Origin: Sipunculus nudus
Taxonomy: Eukaryota > Annelida > Sipuncula > Golfingiida > Sipunculidae
DNA: 64,000 nt
Reading direction: 5' to 3'
Assembly (NCBI GenBank): GCA_026874595.1
Contig: CM049311.1
Span: forward strand, 35,135,176-35,199,175
A model generated the notes under the pieces. That model searched no databases, was not told the origin of the DNA, and saw nothing but the letters and a program-made list of their open reading frames with translations. Every line of letters begins with the position of its first letter. Within the stretch, counting starts at the first letter, position 1. A program made the translations under genes and the position numbers. Shown one piece after another: positions 26,684 through 40,900 of the stretch.

Positions 26684-28699
26684 CATGCTATAAAAAATTA
26701 TATATGTAATCTATTTATCAAGCAGTAAATCCCGTATTAATTTTTATAATATAACATATATACCCTAAATGAATATATATGTATTTTTGATTACATTCCC
26801 TCTTATTCCGGTTCTTCTCTCTTTCTCTCTCTGTTTCTCTTACTGTCTCTCTTTCTATTTCTCTCCCTTTCTTTCTTTATCTCTCTCTCTTTTCTTTCTT
26901 TTTTTCTCTCTCCTATATATATCGGATAAATATTATATATAAAATAGGTCTTTGGTACCTTTCCCTCTAATTCAGGTTCTTCTCTCTCTCTGCCTGTCTC
27001 TATTTCTTTCTCTCTCTTTCATTCTTTCTCTCTCTCCTTTATAGCCTATATCGGATAAATATTATATATAGGTATTTCTACAGAAAACTTCGCATTTCAA
27101 GGGTTCTCTTGGTGATTTTTTTAATCTTGATTTTAATATAACAAAACTTAATTTGTAGAAAAATATCGTTAGAATTGTAAAATAATGCAAGTAGTGCACT
27201 TTTCAGTTTCCTTTTTTTTTAAATAGTACAGGTAAGGGGAAAATATGAACCTTTTTCTCGACACCGTGACACGCAGTAAAAGCTCACTTGCACATTTCAG
27301 ACATTGTTTTGACTAGATTTTTTTGTGATTTTCGATAAAATTAAAATTAATAGCCTTTGATAAAATCAAAAAATAAATTTCAGTTATGAATTTAACAAAA
27401 AAAAGTGTGTAAAAAAGAACATATTTTCTTCTTTTTAATTAACTTTTGAAAACAAAAAATGTCTCTATTCCCATTTTTGCTTCCAGAGGGGTGCATTTGC
27501 AGGGATTTACCGGACAAAGTACTTTGGTACATCTACCTTCAGAATTTAAGTCGAAACACCTTGATAATTTTTTTGAATCCACAAAAAATAAAATTTAAAC
27601 ATGGTTTTAAATCCTCTGGGTAACGGTGTTGAGCATAGATAACGGTGTTGAGCATATAGGTAACGGAGTCGAGCTTCTGAAGTAAAAATAACCGTATAGT
27701 GACTACTTGAATACCAGTATTATGTAATAAAACCAGCAAATGCCTGTTTGAATAGAAGAAACGCAAATGTTTAAAATATTTAGCCCAAAATATGTTTCAA
27801 ATTCTATTTCAATAATTTGGATTTAATACCAAGTTCTCGACACCGTTACCTTGCTCTCGACACCGTTATTTTTCATGCAGGTAACGGTTTCGAGTGGTAA
27901 CGGTGCTGAGATTTTTTCATCTATACGTTAAATGCAGGACAAAAATTACTTCCATACCGTGCCTAAGAGGGCAGCACGAGTTATCACTACTAGAACAACA
28001 AGAGGAAGCCATTTTCGAAGTGTTATATGTGACGGTTAATTTTTCGCAGGTGTAAGAGTGTCGAGTCCAAATAAACATACGGTGATTTTTTAACCCTTTA
28101 ATGATTAACAGAGAACACTGATATGTCAGTTACTAAATTTAATTGTGGATTATGTGTACAAAATTTCCTGAACTCTAATAAACGCTGCTCCCTGCATCAG
28201 CAAAGTGGTTTCTGTTCACGCGCTGCAAGGTCAAAAGGTCAGGTAACGGTGCCGAGAATATTTTGGGAGACATACTTTTTATATCCAAATTTTTGTATTA
28301 AAAACAAGGAAAAATCAAGCAAAAATATCATCTTAATAAACATTCACCGCTGTTACAACGTGGAACACAAAATCTATATAAATGGAACAGTGGTTACAGA
28401 AAAACGCTGTTTTGAATTTAAGATCCGAGAGAAAGGGACAACGGAAATTTAAGGGTATTGTAACATTTGCAGCTTTTTTTCTGTATGTATTTCTGCCCCG
28501 ATTTAAATTATTTTTATCTCATAATAATGGTTATATCTTTAGCAACAATCTGAATGGTTATTCATATCATTTTTAGCATTTGCTAATTTCTCAGTAACAA
28601 ATATAGTTTCGGGACATGAAATGCGACATTTTTTGTAGAAATACCCATATAGGCTATGGTAAAGCGCTCTCTTTTTCTTTACACTGTCTCTTTCGCTCG

Positions 28700-28770
<71 letters not shown>

Positions 28771-28901
28771 TCTGATATATATAAATATATAGCATAATTT
28801 TAAATTATATATTATATTTATATAGGCTACTGATCGATAAATGAATAAAATTATTTAAACATATATGTCGAATTTATATGTATGTTTATCGTAATATAAA
28901 T

Positions 28902-28988
<87 letters not shown>

Positions 28989-31900
28989 CCTAGCGCTCGG
29001 TAGTCCCGAGTATGTAAAACACTGCCCGTTGTTAGGGCAGGGTAGCGCTCGGTAAAAAGTCCAAGCGCTCGGTAGCCCCACGCGGGTCAGAGCAATGCCT
29101 TGTATGAATCCAGGGTAGCGCTCGGTAAAAAGTCCTACCGAGCGCTAGCGCTCGGTAGCGCTCGGTACGCTCGGTAGCGCTCGGTAAAAAGACCGACCGG
29201 GAAATACTGCAGAAACCCTGAGAATTCCTGGAGTTTTGAAAGAGTACATGACGACCTCATGCAGTATATAATTTCATCTGTTCAGTAATTTCCTTTTAAG
29301 CGTTACAAGACTACGTTTTTAAGTTTTGACAAGTTATAATACTTTTCAAGAGTAAACTTGTGAAATTTAGCCAATTTGCAGTAATAAATAGCGTCTGACT
29401 TTGAGTGCAATAATTAGTCTTAAGAAGTAAATTTGTTTGTATATCCAGCAAGTTATTAACAGTTGCAAGCTGGTAAAGCCGCTATGCAACCTAACTAATT
29501 TTCTTTTCTAATTCACATCTATCTATAACAAATATGTTTAACAAATATGACCTAAACGCTGGTTTGAAAATGTACTGTAGTGCAGAAAACGAACTTTGAA
29601 ACCCCCCAAGAATTCTCAATTTCCCTGCTGAATCTTTTGACTACTTGATGGCCAATCAATTGCATTTATGGCCCAAGGATACCCTATTGTGATTGGCTTA
29701 AACCCTCCATCTGTCATTATGAAAGTGACCTTATTAGCCAATCATAAGAGTTCTAACGTTTGAGGTGATCTAATACACATGGTCACTAAACAATTCATTT
29801 GTCAACAACCGTGCTGGATTCGGCGACGCAATATAAAACTTAAAAGGAAAAAAGTCAAAATGCCAATTTTATTTTTTTTCTGAAATGAGGAAATCGGAGG
29901 TTGGCGGGTTTGTAAACCGAAAAATTAAAAAAGTCTGGCCTAAGCTACTTAATTTGAAAACTACAGAACTGTAATAACTAAATTAAAATTATTTCAGTTG
30001 CTTAATTAATACTTATTTACTCATTATGTACTCGTTCTACACACACACGTGCCTACTAAACTACTTCATGTGAATATCAGAAGCGGATTCAGGTGGGGGT
30101 TGACTAGACCCCCCTTTTTTCATCTGAAGCAACATTTTTAAGGGTTTCAGACCAATTTTGCAGCCCCAGCCCCTTTTTCTCAGACCTGAGGCCCTTTTTT
30201 AGGTATTTCATTGATCCTCCTGGGTTTGAACCCCCCCCCCTTCCTAAATCCTGGATCTGCCCCTGAATATAACAGAAGTGTAAGAAATAAAGATAACTTC
30301 AGTTACTTAATTTTTACTTATTAATTTAATATATACGTATTTTAAATTAACCAATGTAATGTAATTAGTTTGATATATGGAAGAAAAAAGAAAGATCTTG
30401 TTTAAGGTAATTAATTTTACTTTCTTAAAGATATCAAGTGACATTAGCTACTAATAGGATGGTTGTGAACCTATCACTTTTAATCTGAGGTGTAAGAAAT
30501 AAAGATTATTTCAGTTGCTTAATTCTGACTTATTACTTTGATATATTAATATTTTAAATTAATCAATGTAATGTAATTAGTCTGACATATTGAAGAAAAA
30601 TCTTGTTTAAGGTAATTACTTTTACTTTCTTAAAGATATCCAATGACATTAGCTACTAATAAGATGACTGTGAAAATATCACTTTTAATCTGAGCTCATG
30701 TGTGCAAAACCCCTATTATAGCTCATATAATGCTTCTGATTACCAATGAAATATTTTGAATTATCATGTCCCTATCTACATAATCATGGAATAAAATGTC
30801 CTCAATTATTGTTTCATAAAAACACAGTGAACCTACACCTTTAAAAGTGTTTGTAAGGTTCCTAAATGTTCAAGTCCTGTCATAATATTCCTTGCTGTCA
30901 ACCATGAGGCAGGGTTGCAGACTGGTGCACACATTTACAAGCTATGTTAAGGCCTGCAGGACACAGTGTTGAATTAAGGCGAGTTGTAAGATTGATATTT
31001 TTTTCATTAATTATGAGATATTACAGATAATTTTAGCCACTGCGCAGATTAGTTAAATACTACATATCATTTAAAAGCATGCAACAATTATTTGCACTGT
31101 AAACACCATCAAAGTTACCAGGGAGTAATAAGGCGGGAAAACTTTGGCACCCTAGGTGTTGTTTTTCATACTCATTCAATTGAAATAGACCGTGACTTTT
31201 TTTGCTGCATCTGTCATGACAATTTTTTTGCCAATCCTCTATTTTTGATTTTTAATTACCTTTAATATATTTTTTAACTCTTGGTTTTTGCAATATTTTG
31301 ATCAAACTGGTTTGTGTATTCACAACATTCCCTCAGTTCTATTTACAGGGGTATGGGCCAAATCCGTGAATACAGATGTTGGTGGCAATAGTTTCCCTCC
31401 AAACCATTTGGAATGCACAGGCTAAGAACACGTGCATACATGAAGCCTCACTGGCATTTTGAATAAGACTTTCTTACAAGTATATATAATATTAATCCAT
31501 TTCTGCTAGTTATGAACTTTAAGAGATACACATGTGCTAGGAGTATGGGCATTGTAAATTCACAATGTAATAGAAGGCCCCTGGAGAGCAGGGATTTGGC
31601 ATTAAAACTTGGTAGACTACCAGAAAACGGCAGCGTTAGAATATCTTACTGTATAGCAATGATGGCAACAGAATGGCAGCATATTCTACTTTTCTTTCAT
31701 TTTAAAAACATTTTTTAAATTGCAATTTTCAGCAGACAACAGTCTTTCATCACTGAAATAACCTAAGAAAGCATTTTTATTTATGATTTAACATCTTAAA
31801 CTCAAAGGCTTAAGTGATTTCTTTTCAGAGCTAGCAACACTAAAACACCTATCATTACTATTTTTACCACTTTAAGCTTTTCCTTGTGATGGCAAACAGC

Positions 31901-34900
31901 ATATGCACAAACTCACCAATGCCGTGATCACTCCACTACAGAAAAGCTTAGAACTTGGTTAACTTGGTATCCTACGGACAACACTCAATTCTTGAAATTG
32001 TGCATCTTGAACGCATGTTGAATGAAGACTGGCATATTTTTACAAAATTATTCGCAAGAATGGCATGACACCAATGGTTGACCACCAAATTAGGGAAGAG
32101 CGGATGCCAACCTAAATTGGAACAGCACTAAGGGGAGAAATGTCTGGTTTAGGTGGTTTTCATGTATCATGTACCTTTAGTCTTTGATAAATGTTATAAA
32201 GTTGATACAAATTATTTTAATACAGTAAGAAAATGAAAAATTATGAATTTTTCATGACTTTTGAGAATTTTCTAAAAAAAATCATGACTTTTTAAGTTCT
32301 TATTTTTAAAATCTCAAAAATCAAGACTTTTTTAGGACGTTCTAACCCTGACTGTGCAAAAATCATTGTAGGGGGCAACACCAGTCTTGTGAATGAGAAA
32401 GCCATCAAAGATGCATGATATGGACAGGTCAAAATATCAGGCAAATACATCAAACTCTCATGAGTCAGGTGCACTAGGCTTAATAAGCTTTGATGAGAAA
32501 GAAGTTACCCCGAGTGAACTAGAAACAAATTGAATGCTCCAACAACTGCACCGAGTGAACTCTTGACCTGCACTTGGCTGCACTGAGTGAACTCTTTACC
32601 TGTTCCTGGCTGCACTGAGTGAACTCTGGACCTATTGCATAGTCTGACACTGTTGACAGTCTGTCAAAGCTATAAATAGATCCTTACTGACCACTGACCT
32701 GTTAGCAAATCTAAAATAGTTGGCAGTCTGCCAAGCTATTTATAGATACAGACTCAATCTTGTCCTGTAGGTAAATCTGTTTACACATACTGAAAAACTT
32801 TAGCTAAAATGCTTTTATTTAAAGCTGATGCATTCATAAGATTTTTTTATAAAAATGTTTAGAATAATAAAAGAAGCAGTCCTTTCTTTTTTAAAGGTCT
32901 AATAATTGTGCCAAAAGTATTCAACAAGAAAGTTCATTTAAGTAAACTTGAACGAAGGCCACCTAAGAATCACTTTGGCTACAATGCTATTTTTTCAAGC
33001 TGAAATTTTTGTGCAAAGTTACAGAAATAGAAACAACAATTTGCAGAAGCAGATTATTGCAGTCCTCAGTTTAAAATAGGCTCACTATTGACAGGTAAGC
33101 AATATCTTGAAGATGGAAGGATTGTGATCAAAAGTTTGACTTTAAATGCATACACATTCCTTTTAAAGAAATGGGTCCTGTGACCTTGACCTTAGACCTT
33201 TGGACCCCTAAATTGACTGGGTTCTTTCTTTAGAGGTGAGCCATATATAAGTTAAGTTTGAAACCGATATGTCAGACTAAACTGGAGTTATAATCTAGAA
33301 ACTAATTTGTGAACAGATGGCTCCTGTGACCTTGACCTTTGACCCTAAATTCATTTATGCTCTCCCCATACTGGCAAGTCAGCTGAATGTGCAAGATGGA
33401 AAGTTTGGGATGGAGAGCTTGGCTTAAATTGCAGCCATGATCTTTTTAAATTAGTGAGTCTTGTGACCTTGACCTTTGACCCAAAAATCATACATGTTCT
33501 TTCTTTAGTGGTGGGCCATGTCTAAGTAATGTTTGAAATCCATATGTCAATTCAACCTGGAGTTATCATCTGGAAACAAATTTGTGTGGATGGACTTATG
33601 GACAGTCAGACAGCTAGACAGATGAACATACAGACAGGCAGGGTGATTACCATAGGGCATCCACTTGTGATCAATAAACACACCAGGTTTTGGGACACTA
33701 GATGAAATCACAGCTGAGAAACTAACATGATTGTTGTCATTTTATAGTAAAAATAAAATAGAAAAATATTCTTTAAAATAGGAAAAAAAGGTGGTGCCGC
33801 CACATTTCAGGAACTGACAAAACTATGCATGGTCAATATTCAAGGCAAGATTCATGACAATCCATGAATTAATTATTGGAGTTAATTAAGATATTACAAG
33901 CCCCATAGCTTAGAGGATATAGGTTGCAGTTACCTAATTTCAGGTTTCCAAGGAGATTTTTTTTATGGACCTCCTTAGATTTTTAGTTACAGGCTGGCTT
34001 CTAGGGTCAGTGGTTAGGAATTGTGACTTACAGTCAGCTAAGCTAAAAATGTGTAAAAAATCCGAAAAAAATCCAGATGGCACCATTAGTCTTCAGGAAA
34101 TGATGAAACACACAAAGAATCATGGTGATCAATAAATTAGTTGTTCAGATACTGGAGCTTTTGTATCAAATTTTTAATTATTCTGGGGGATACTTCTGAG
34201 CCCCATAGCTCTAATTTTAGGGTTCCATGGAGTTTTTTCATGGACCTCTAAGACTGCACAGGGTTCATGATCCTAGCCCTTACAGTTACAATATGTGCCC
34301 TGCTAACGGATGCCCAAACAGCCATAAGGAAGGACGATGGATATTGACCGGTCGGGATAGCTCAGCATAACTGAAAGTCAGCAGAGCTAAAAATCATTGG
34401 AAACCAAAGGGAGCCAGTAAAAACTGATTTTTGCAGTACTGTAAAACAAACAGTGATTTCTATGTCTTATGTTAATTTTAAGGGTAGTAGCAACAAACAA
34501 GATTGCCAAACGCAGCATTGTAGGACAGGCATAATTATCAAAACTCACTCAATGCTTTCTTCTCTCATTTGGAGCCTTTCCTTTGCAGAAGAAAGTACAG
34601 AGTCCTTCCTTGAGAGTTTTCTGTCAGAAACTACTTTTTCTTGTAGAATGGATATGTTAATGTCCAGTTTGATCAGTTCAATGTCAAACAGGGTGTTTTC
34701 CAAATAACATCAATGTTAGTGACATCTTCTTGAAGCCATGTGTGAGAAAAAATCCTAGTAATATTTTAGCTTCAAAGTCCAAAGAAGTGTGAGCTTGTAT
34801 AGCACTGGTTTTTCTTTTGACAAAATTGTTTAACTGTAGTATTCTGTGGTACAGGGATCATAGTCCATTATAGAGAGAGCTTCTATAAGCCCCAAGCACC

Positions 34901-37900
34901 CACTGAGGAAGATGAACTGTGGCAGGTCAGCACCTTACTGACTGGGGATTGTGCAGCTTGTGGCAGCAAAGAGCTGGCTTGTGTTGACTGTGATGATCCC
35001 TCCTACCATCAACCTACCACTGTGGCACCCATACTCTGCACCATTCTGGTACCATTTTGCTCCTCTGACAGTAGGGAGTCTCTAACAAGCGTCGGAGTGC
35101 CATTACATGTTGTATGGAGGACTGCTTGATGATGATATGAATATTTTCTTCATTTCTGACAAGGCCTCATGGCCTACAGTTATGCTGTCACGGGCCAATG
35201 GTAAGATTTGTTTTTGCACCTTCTAACAACACATACCATGTGTAATAAAAATGCTGTTTTGAATTAGTATATTAGTAAATCCCCCTGTATGTTAATTGTT
35301 TATTGAATTTCTGACTTATTGAATACAAGCATGTCCTACGCAGGTTACTGGATGATAACCAAGATATGCCAAGGTAAAATTTGTGCCCCGTTAATGGATG
35401 ATCAGCCAGATGACCAGTTACCTGCATCAGCAGATGACAAAGACCCATTACCAAAGATCTGATGACTCAAAGCCAGCTGACCTAAAACTCATCCCACCTG
35501 CTTCTGTGTTAAAGGTAGTGCCAGATCGGCCCTCTGACATTACCGCCAGATCCCTGCCTTGTCAGTAGGAGGACCCTAACTGAGTCATGTTTGTCACGGC
35601 TATGTTAAAGGGGTAGAGCACAGGGCTCAAAGCCAGGAGATCATGAGACTATTTCTTTTTTTAGGCTGTGAAATTCGTCATAGTCTGCATTAGGGGTGAA
35701 ACGGGTACAAAATTTTGGACTCGAGTACCCGATAGGCATTACCCGACTCGGACTCGAGTACTCGTTACCATGGCAACGCTGTAAAGTAAGACAGAAATCT
35801 GTTTATGCAAAACATACATAAATTTGACTTTGTGACTCCTAACGAAGGAATAGATATAGATACTAAAATTTATCAGAGTGAAAAAATCCATTTGAATGCA
35901 TATAAATAATAAATGTGTATCTCTTCGAAGTTAACTGTACATTATGATTGTTACTTTGATAATGAATAAATAGGCCGAGACTGCCAGTAAATTTGCCATA
36001 ATATTCATATATGCGTGTACATATATGAGTACTCGAGTCGGAATTTTGGACTCGGGTACTCGGTAAGTATTACCCGGACTCGAGTACTCCTTTCAGCCCT
36101 AGTCTGCATCCACCCAGGATGTGCTTTCTGCAGGATAAATGGGGGACTGTTCCCAACAGTTGTGTTTCACTCACAAATGAGTACACCTTTCTTAGGTTCC
36201 TCTAATGTCTGTAAGCCCCCAGGTCCAAAACCAAAATGGAACTAGGCTGAAAAAAATAAAAGGTATGGTTCTCAGGCACCACCCACATCAATTTTAAACA
36301 CCCGCATCAAAATTTTTATTTTGATTTTCAATAGAGCTTACCAATTTGAGCTGCAGCCGCTTGGACATTTCTTTCAAGAAGATAAAATCATACAATTTCT
36401 TTTGTTATGTAGTGCTTTTACTTGTTTAGCAAAATAAATATGTTATTATCATGCTTTTCCCTTATCGTTTGACATTTGTATCGAAACACCAAAAATAAAA
36501 AATAAAAAAAACGCCGCATTGATTTATTATGAACAAGTGCCTGAGAACCATACCTTTTTTTATTTTGGCCTTATGCAGATGTACATATAATACTTCCTCC
36601 CAAAACATCTTTATAAAAAAAAACTCACCCTGTTTTAGTGTGCTGAGGTATGATGTGAGGGCACCTTCTTGATACAGTTTGATCATGAGGTGTAGAGTTT
36701 GTCCTGAGTGAGTTTGCTGGCTGTCTTCCTTCAAGCTCTGCTGTACTGCTGTGTAACTTCGCACTACTTCCATCCCTAAAACAAAAGTAACAGAAGCTGA
36801 CATAATGCTGTTTCCATGCATTGTCATGACCTTTGTGTGAGTGTAATAAATGTTGCCCATGGCCATGGAGCTCAGCTTAGTATTACATACTTTCACATTC
36901 CCTGTTTAAACTCATTAAAAGCTTACAGCTTGCACAATTTTCACAACAATATCAAACAGCTGGCCAGAAATATGAAAATATTTTCAATTTTCCTCTGATC
37001 CTTATAATATGTGGAATACATTTTTATTGAATACATGAGAAGCAAACATAATTACTTTTGATATATAAACTGTGTTTTTAGATTTAGTAACACAAATGTA
37101 ACACTCTGAACAACAAGATGTGTGTTGCAGACTGATGTTTGCATTTACAGATGACATGTTACATATTTAGGTGTTTAATATAAAAACAGACACCGTGAGA
37201 GCTGTAGTAATGCATACTTTTGTTCATACAATTTAAGTAATAATTTTAAAAATAGTATAAAATATCAAATGTTTATATATATATAATATCCATAATATTT
37301 ACAAGATTATTAACTGATATATACAGAATCTGGCTTAAACAGTTAAAGGGTAACACAAAGGCCACATAAAAGAATCCTTCTTCAGAGCTGCCACTTCTTT
37401 TTTCTAAAATATCAATTTTTAAACAATTTTCCATTGTATTAATGTTGCCCTTGTCTTTGTCCATCAACTAAGTTAGATTATATGCAAAATCTTAAATTAA
37501 AAAAGAAATAAATGAAAATGGATCAAGCTTTGATATACAGTATTTATATGCATTATTTCAAGAATTGTAACAAATGTTTGTTTTCTTCCAGCATGTTTTT
37601 ATATTTCACATATATTCACATATTCTGCAGATAAACTTTTACCATATATCATTTGTTTCTGTGGGGCCTAAATGGTTTATCATTCAATATGTTTATTTTA
37701 TATCTTTATTTTATCAATGTATTATATCTTTACCTTGAACAACGGCCTTGACATGCACATGATGGCCAAGAGGAACACAGACCCTGCTGCCCTCTGGGAG
37801 TGATATAGAAAACAACCAAGTGTCATGAGTGACTGGGGTGAGAGCTGATATTCTGCAGGTTCTGTACTTGGTTTCTGAAACATAATCATTATAAAATATT

Positions 37901-40900
37901 ACAAAGAGTATAAAACAATATATAGTAGCAATACATAACTATATATGACAAATCAAAATAGGTAAAATATTCATCTTATGTGACTGTTAATGAAGTTCAG
38001 ATTGAACAAATTTATTTAAAACTAAAGTTGAAGTGAGAAATTATTTTTTGTTTTTTCACTTTAACTGCTTTGCCATAAATTTATAATTCAACCTACTTAA
38101 TTTCTCTTTAAAACAATTATTGTATATTAATATTACTGTTGTGATAATTATACATTTATATTTTTTTATCATATTGTTTATATATATAATTTGTTCATAT
38201 ACTTTTAAAAATGGATAATTTTTTTTAAACTGACAGTACAGCATTTAAACTATTCAGAAATTCATCATTATAGCTTGGATGTATTGCAAGGTATAGCAGT
38301 GAACATGTTATTGTTATGTTAGATACAGCAATAGATGGCAAGACCTTTCCCCTGATCATACATATTAGCCCTATTTACACTAGAAAACTGTGGCCCGAGC
38401 TAGACTGGTCCAAATAAATGTGCAGCAGGCTATATTTTATCTTGCATTCACACTGTGCCGGACCAAGAGACCTTTAAAAATGCACTACCCTGTCAAGTTA
38501 GGCTACACAGCACTTAGCCCAGCCTACAAGCTGCATTGAATGAACATGCAGATAAATACTGCAATCTAGCAAAGTCTAGATTAGATTCACCCTTGGCATG
38601 CATGTATTATCTATATTTAGATAGCACCCTCCATTTCCTTTTATACAAAGCACAAATGTAGGCTGGGCTAAACGCCATCTGGCTCACGCTAGAAAGTAGA
38701 ACAGACTCAAACTGCTGGTCATTTTGTAGGGTCCAGACCTAAAGTCCTCAAAATCTCGCGCATTTAGGGGACTTTGGTTAGATAAACGTGTGCAGCACAC
38801 AGGGGCCAACTGCTGCATTCTGGCCTAGCAAGCAAAAGTGGTGTGCTAATTAATCAATTATATCTATAATTAGTCATTTCCTTTCACATTTGATTAAATC
38901 AGTTGCATTTTTTAGTTACAAACAATTATACATATAAACACTCCACAGAAGTCATATTGTCCTGATACAATATTCTAATTCTGTCAGAGATGTAAGATAG
39001 ATGGGCACAAAACAGCAAACAGTTTTAAACTTTAAATTTTGCAACACCTTCAACTTTCAGCAGGATGTGCAAGACTGAATATCCTTGGTCAGCATTTTAA
39101 GTATAATTCTATACAACAGATTTCATGGATATACAGCTGGAAAATAAAATAATTGTTTATTAATTAATCATTGGTCATTTTTAATATGTCAATCATCAAA
39201 TACATTTTACAGCCTATTCCTCTAACTAGCAGGCATGTACTGCTGGTCTTGTAATATGAAACAAGATAATTTCCTGAGACTCTGGAATTCCATTTTTTAG
39301 ATGAACACAGATTTTTTTACCTTAACCATTTGATATATATCAAGTACCATCTTTCTTTGACAATGAAACAGAACCAAACACAGTGTCAGTCATTGGCAAC
39401 AGATGTCACCAAAGTCACAGAAAAGGTCTGTTAACTAATATTTATTTTTCCAAATGGTGATAACAAAATCTTGACTGACGAAATTTCCATGCAAAAAGTT
39501 ATTAACACGTTGATGCTATCAGTTACAGCCTGTTATTTTCTAGTTTGTGCCTTTCTGATAATAATATCTGTGGTACTTGACATCTGATTTTCCCTTTTTA
39601 TTAATTAGCTCTTGGTAGCAGAATGGCTAGAAACACCAAATTATGAGAAATTTCAAAAGCAAGTTCCATTCTGGTTGTCACACACATAGCTTCTAATGGG
39701 ACTTTATCATTAAATTTTTAACAATCAGAACTATCACCAAGACAAATTTGTTCAGTATTGTGATGCATAATCACAGACAAGCACCCCAGTAAACCAAAAT
39801 TGGAAGGTATAAAATTTCATTTTCTTTTTTTTTGTTCCTTAGACTCTGCATGACATGACAGGCTGTCTTAGCTAAGATGGTTATTTCAGACCTGTAATTC
39901 ACCTGGATCATTAGGCAAATTCATTTGTGGTAAAAGAAAATATGAAGAGTGGTGACACCATGCTAGCTTTCTCCAACCTGTACAGTCAATATCCATCTTA
40001 CACTAATCTCCTATAAGCAAGGCTTTCACTAAGCTGAGCTATGTCATTAAAAGCTTGCTCTACCAGGCCGCTCTGCCAGCTATTTTCACAAAGGATGCAT
40101 CCTGTGATGCCTGACAGAGACTGTGGAGCATATTGTGAAAAGAAATGAAAGGAAAAGAAAAGGAAAGGAAAAAAGACGTGATGTATGTATTAATTATTAA
40201 GGTTATGATCTGGTGGAAAATATTTGTTAAGGAATCTTGGAAAATTGATGTTTCAATAAATTCCAGTGCACATAATAATATGTTTGCCCATAGTCCTTAC
40301 AAAATAGGTAACAGTGACCTTACTTAAGGCTTCCAAGAAGATTTTATCTAGATGCTAAGTTAAAAGGTTCCACATCAAACAGCTACAATTTGTGTCCGTC
40401 AGACATATAGGGTACTCAAATCATGTTTCTTTACACAGATCAGAGAATATTGGTCACAGTGACCTTATTTTGGATGTCCAAGGAGACATTACATTGACCT
40501 CTTGTTACATTTAGAAAGACATTTCTAGATCAAACTGTGAAGATTTATACCCCGTCTGACTTTCTGGGTGCTCAGAATTAGGTTTTCTGCTCATAGCTCA
40601 GAGAATATAGGTCAAAGTGACCTAATTTCAGGATTAAGAAGAGACTTGCCAATGACCTGCCAGGATGTCATATTAGAAGCTTCTAGGTCCAATTGTAAAG
40701 TTTTGTAGCCTGCCTGACCTTCTGAGTGATCAAAATCATATTTTTGGCCAGTTGCTTGTAGAATATGGGTCATCATGACCTAGTTGCAGATTTTCAGTGA
40801 GATCTGCCCAGAACCTCCTTACATGTTGTGCTAGAAGATTTTTGCCTAACAGTTACAATTTGTGCCATGACTGCTCAAATCATTTTTTGGCCAGTAGCTT

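Larger units (their letters stand above)
26149..29199. mobile_element. foldback DNA element with long inverted arms and 8-bp TSD
   Basis: The ends GGTCGGTCTTTTTACCGAGC (left, from 26150) and its complement (right, ending at 29198) are inverted. The 8-bp GGAAATAC flanks both sides (26141-26148 and 29200-29207), a target-site duplication. The arms contain many copies of TACCGAGCGCT, including a perfect 22-bp palindrome in each arm, then spacers such as 'gctctgacccacgtggggct' that recur inverted on the right. Weaker complementarity continues inward to 'ggtatttctacagaaaactt' (about 27072) and its inverse (about 28650). That leaves arms of about 0.6-0.95 kb around a centre of about 1.5 kb. An 8-bp TSD fits hAT, P or MULE-type groups; the terminal bases do not decide. 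No transposase was recognised. Confidence 0.75.

Noticed and set aside
28851-29081. Minus-strand frame with runs of Ile-Tyr and Val-Cys
   Set aside because: Translation of the CA/TA microsatellite.
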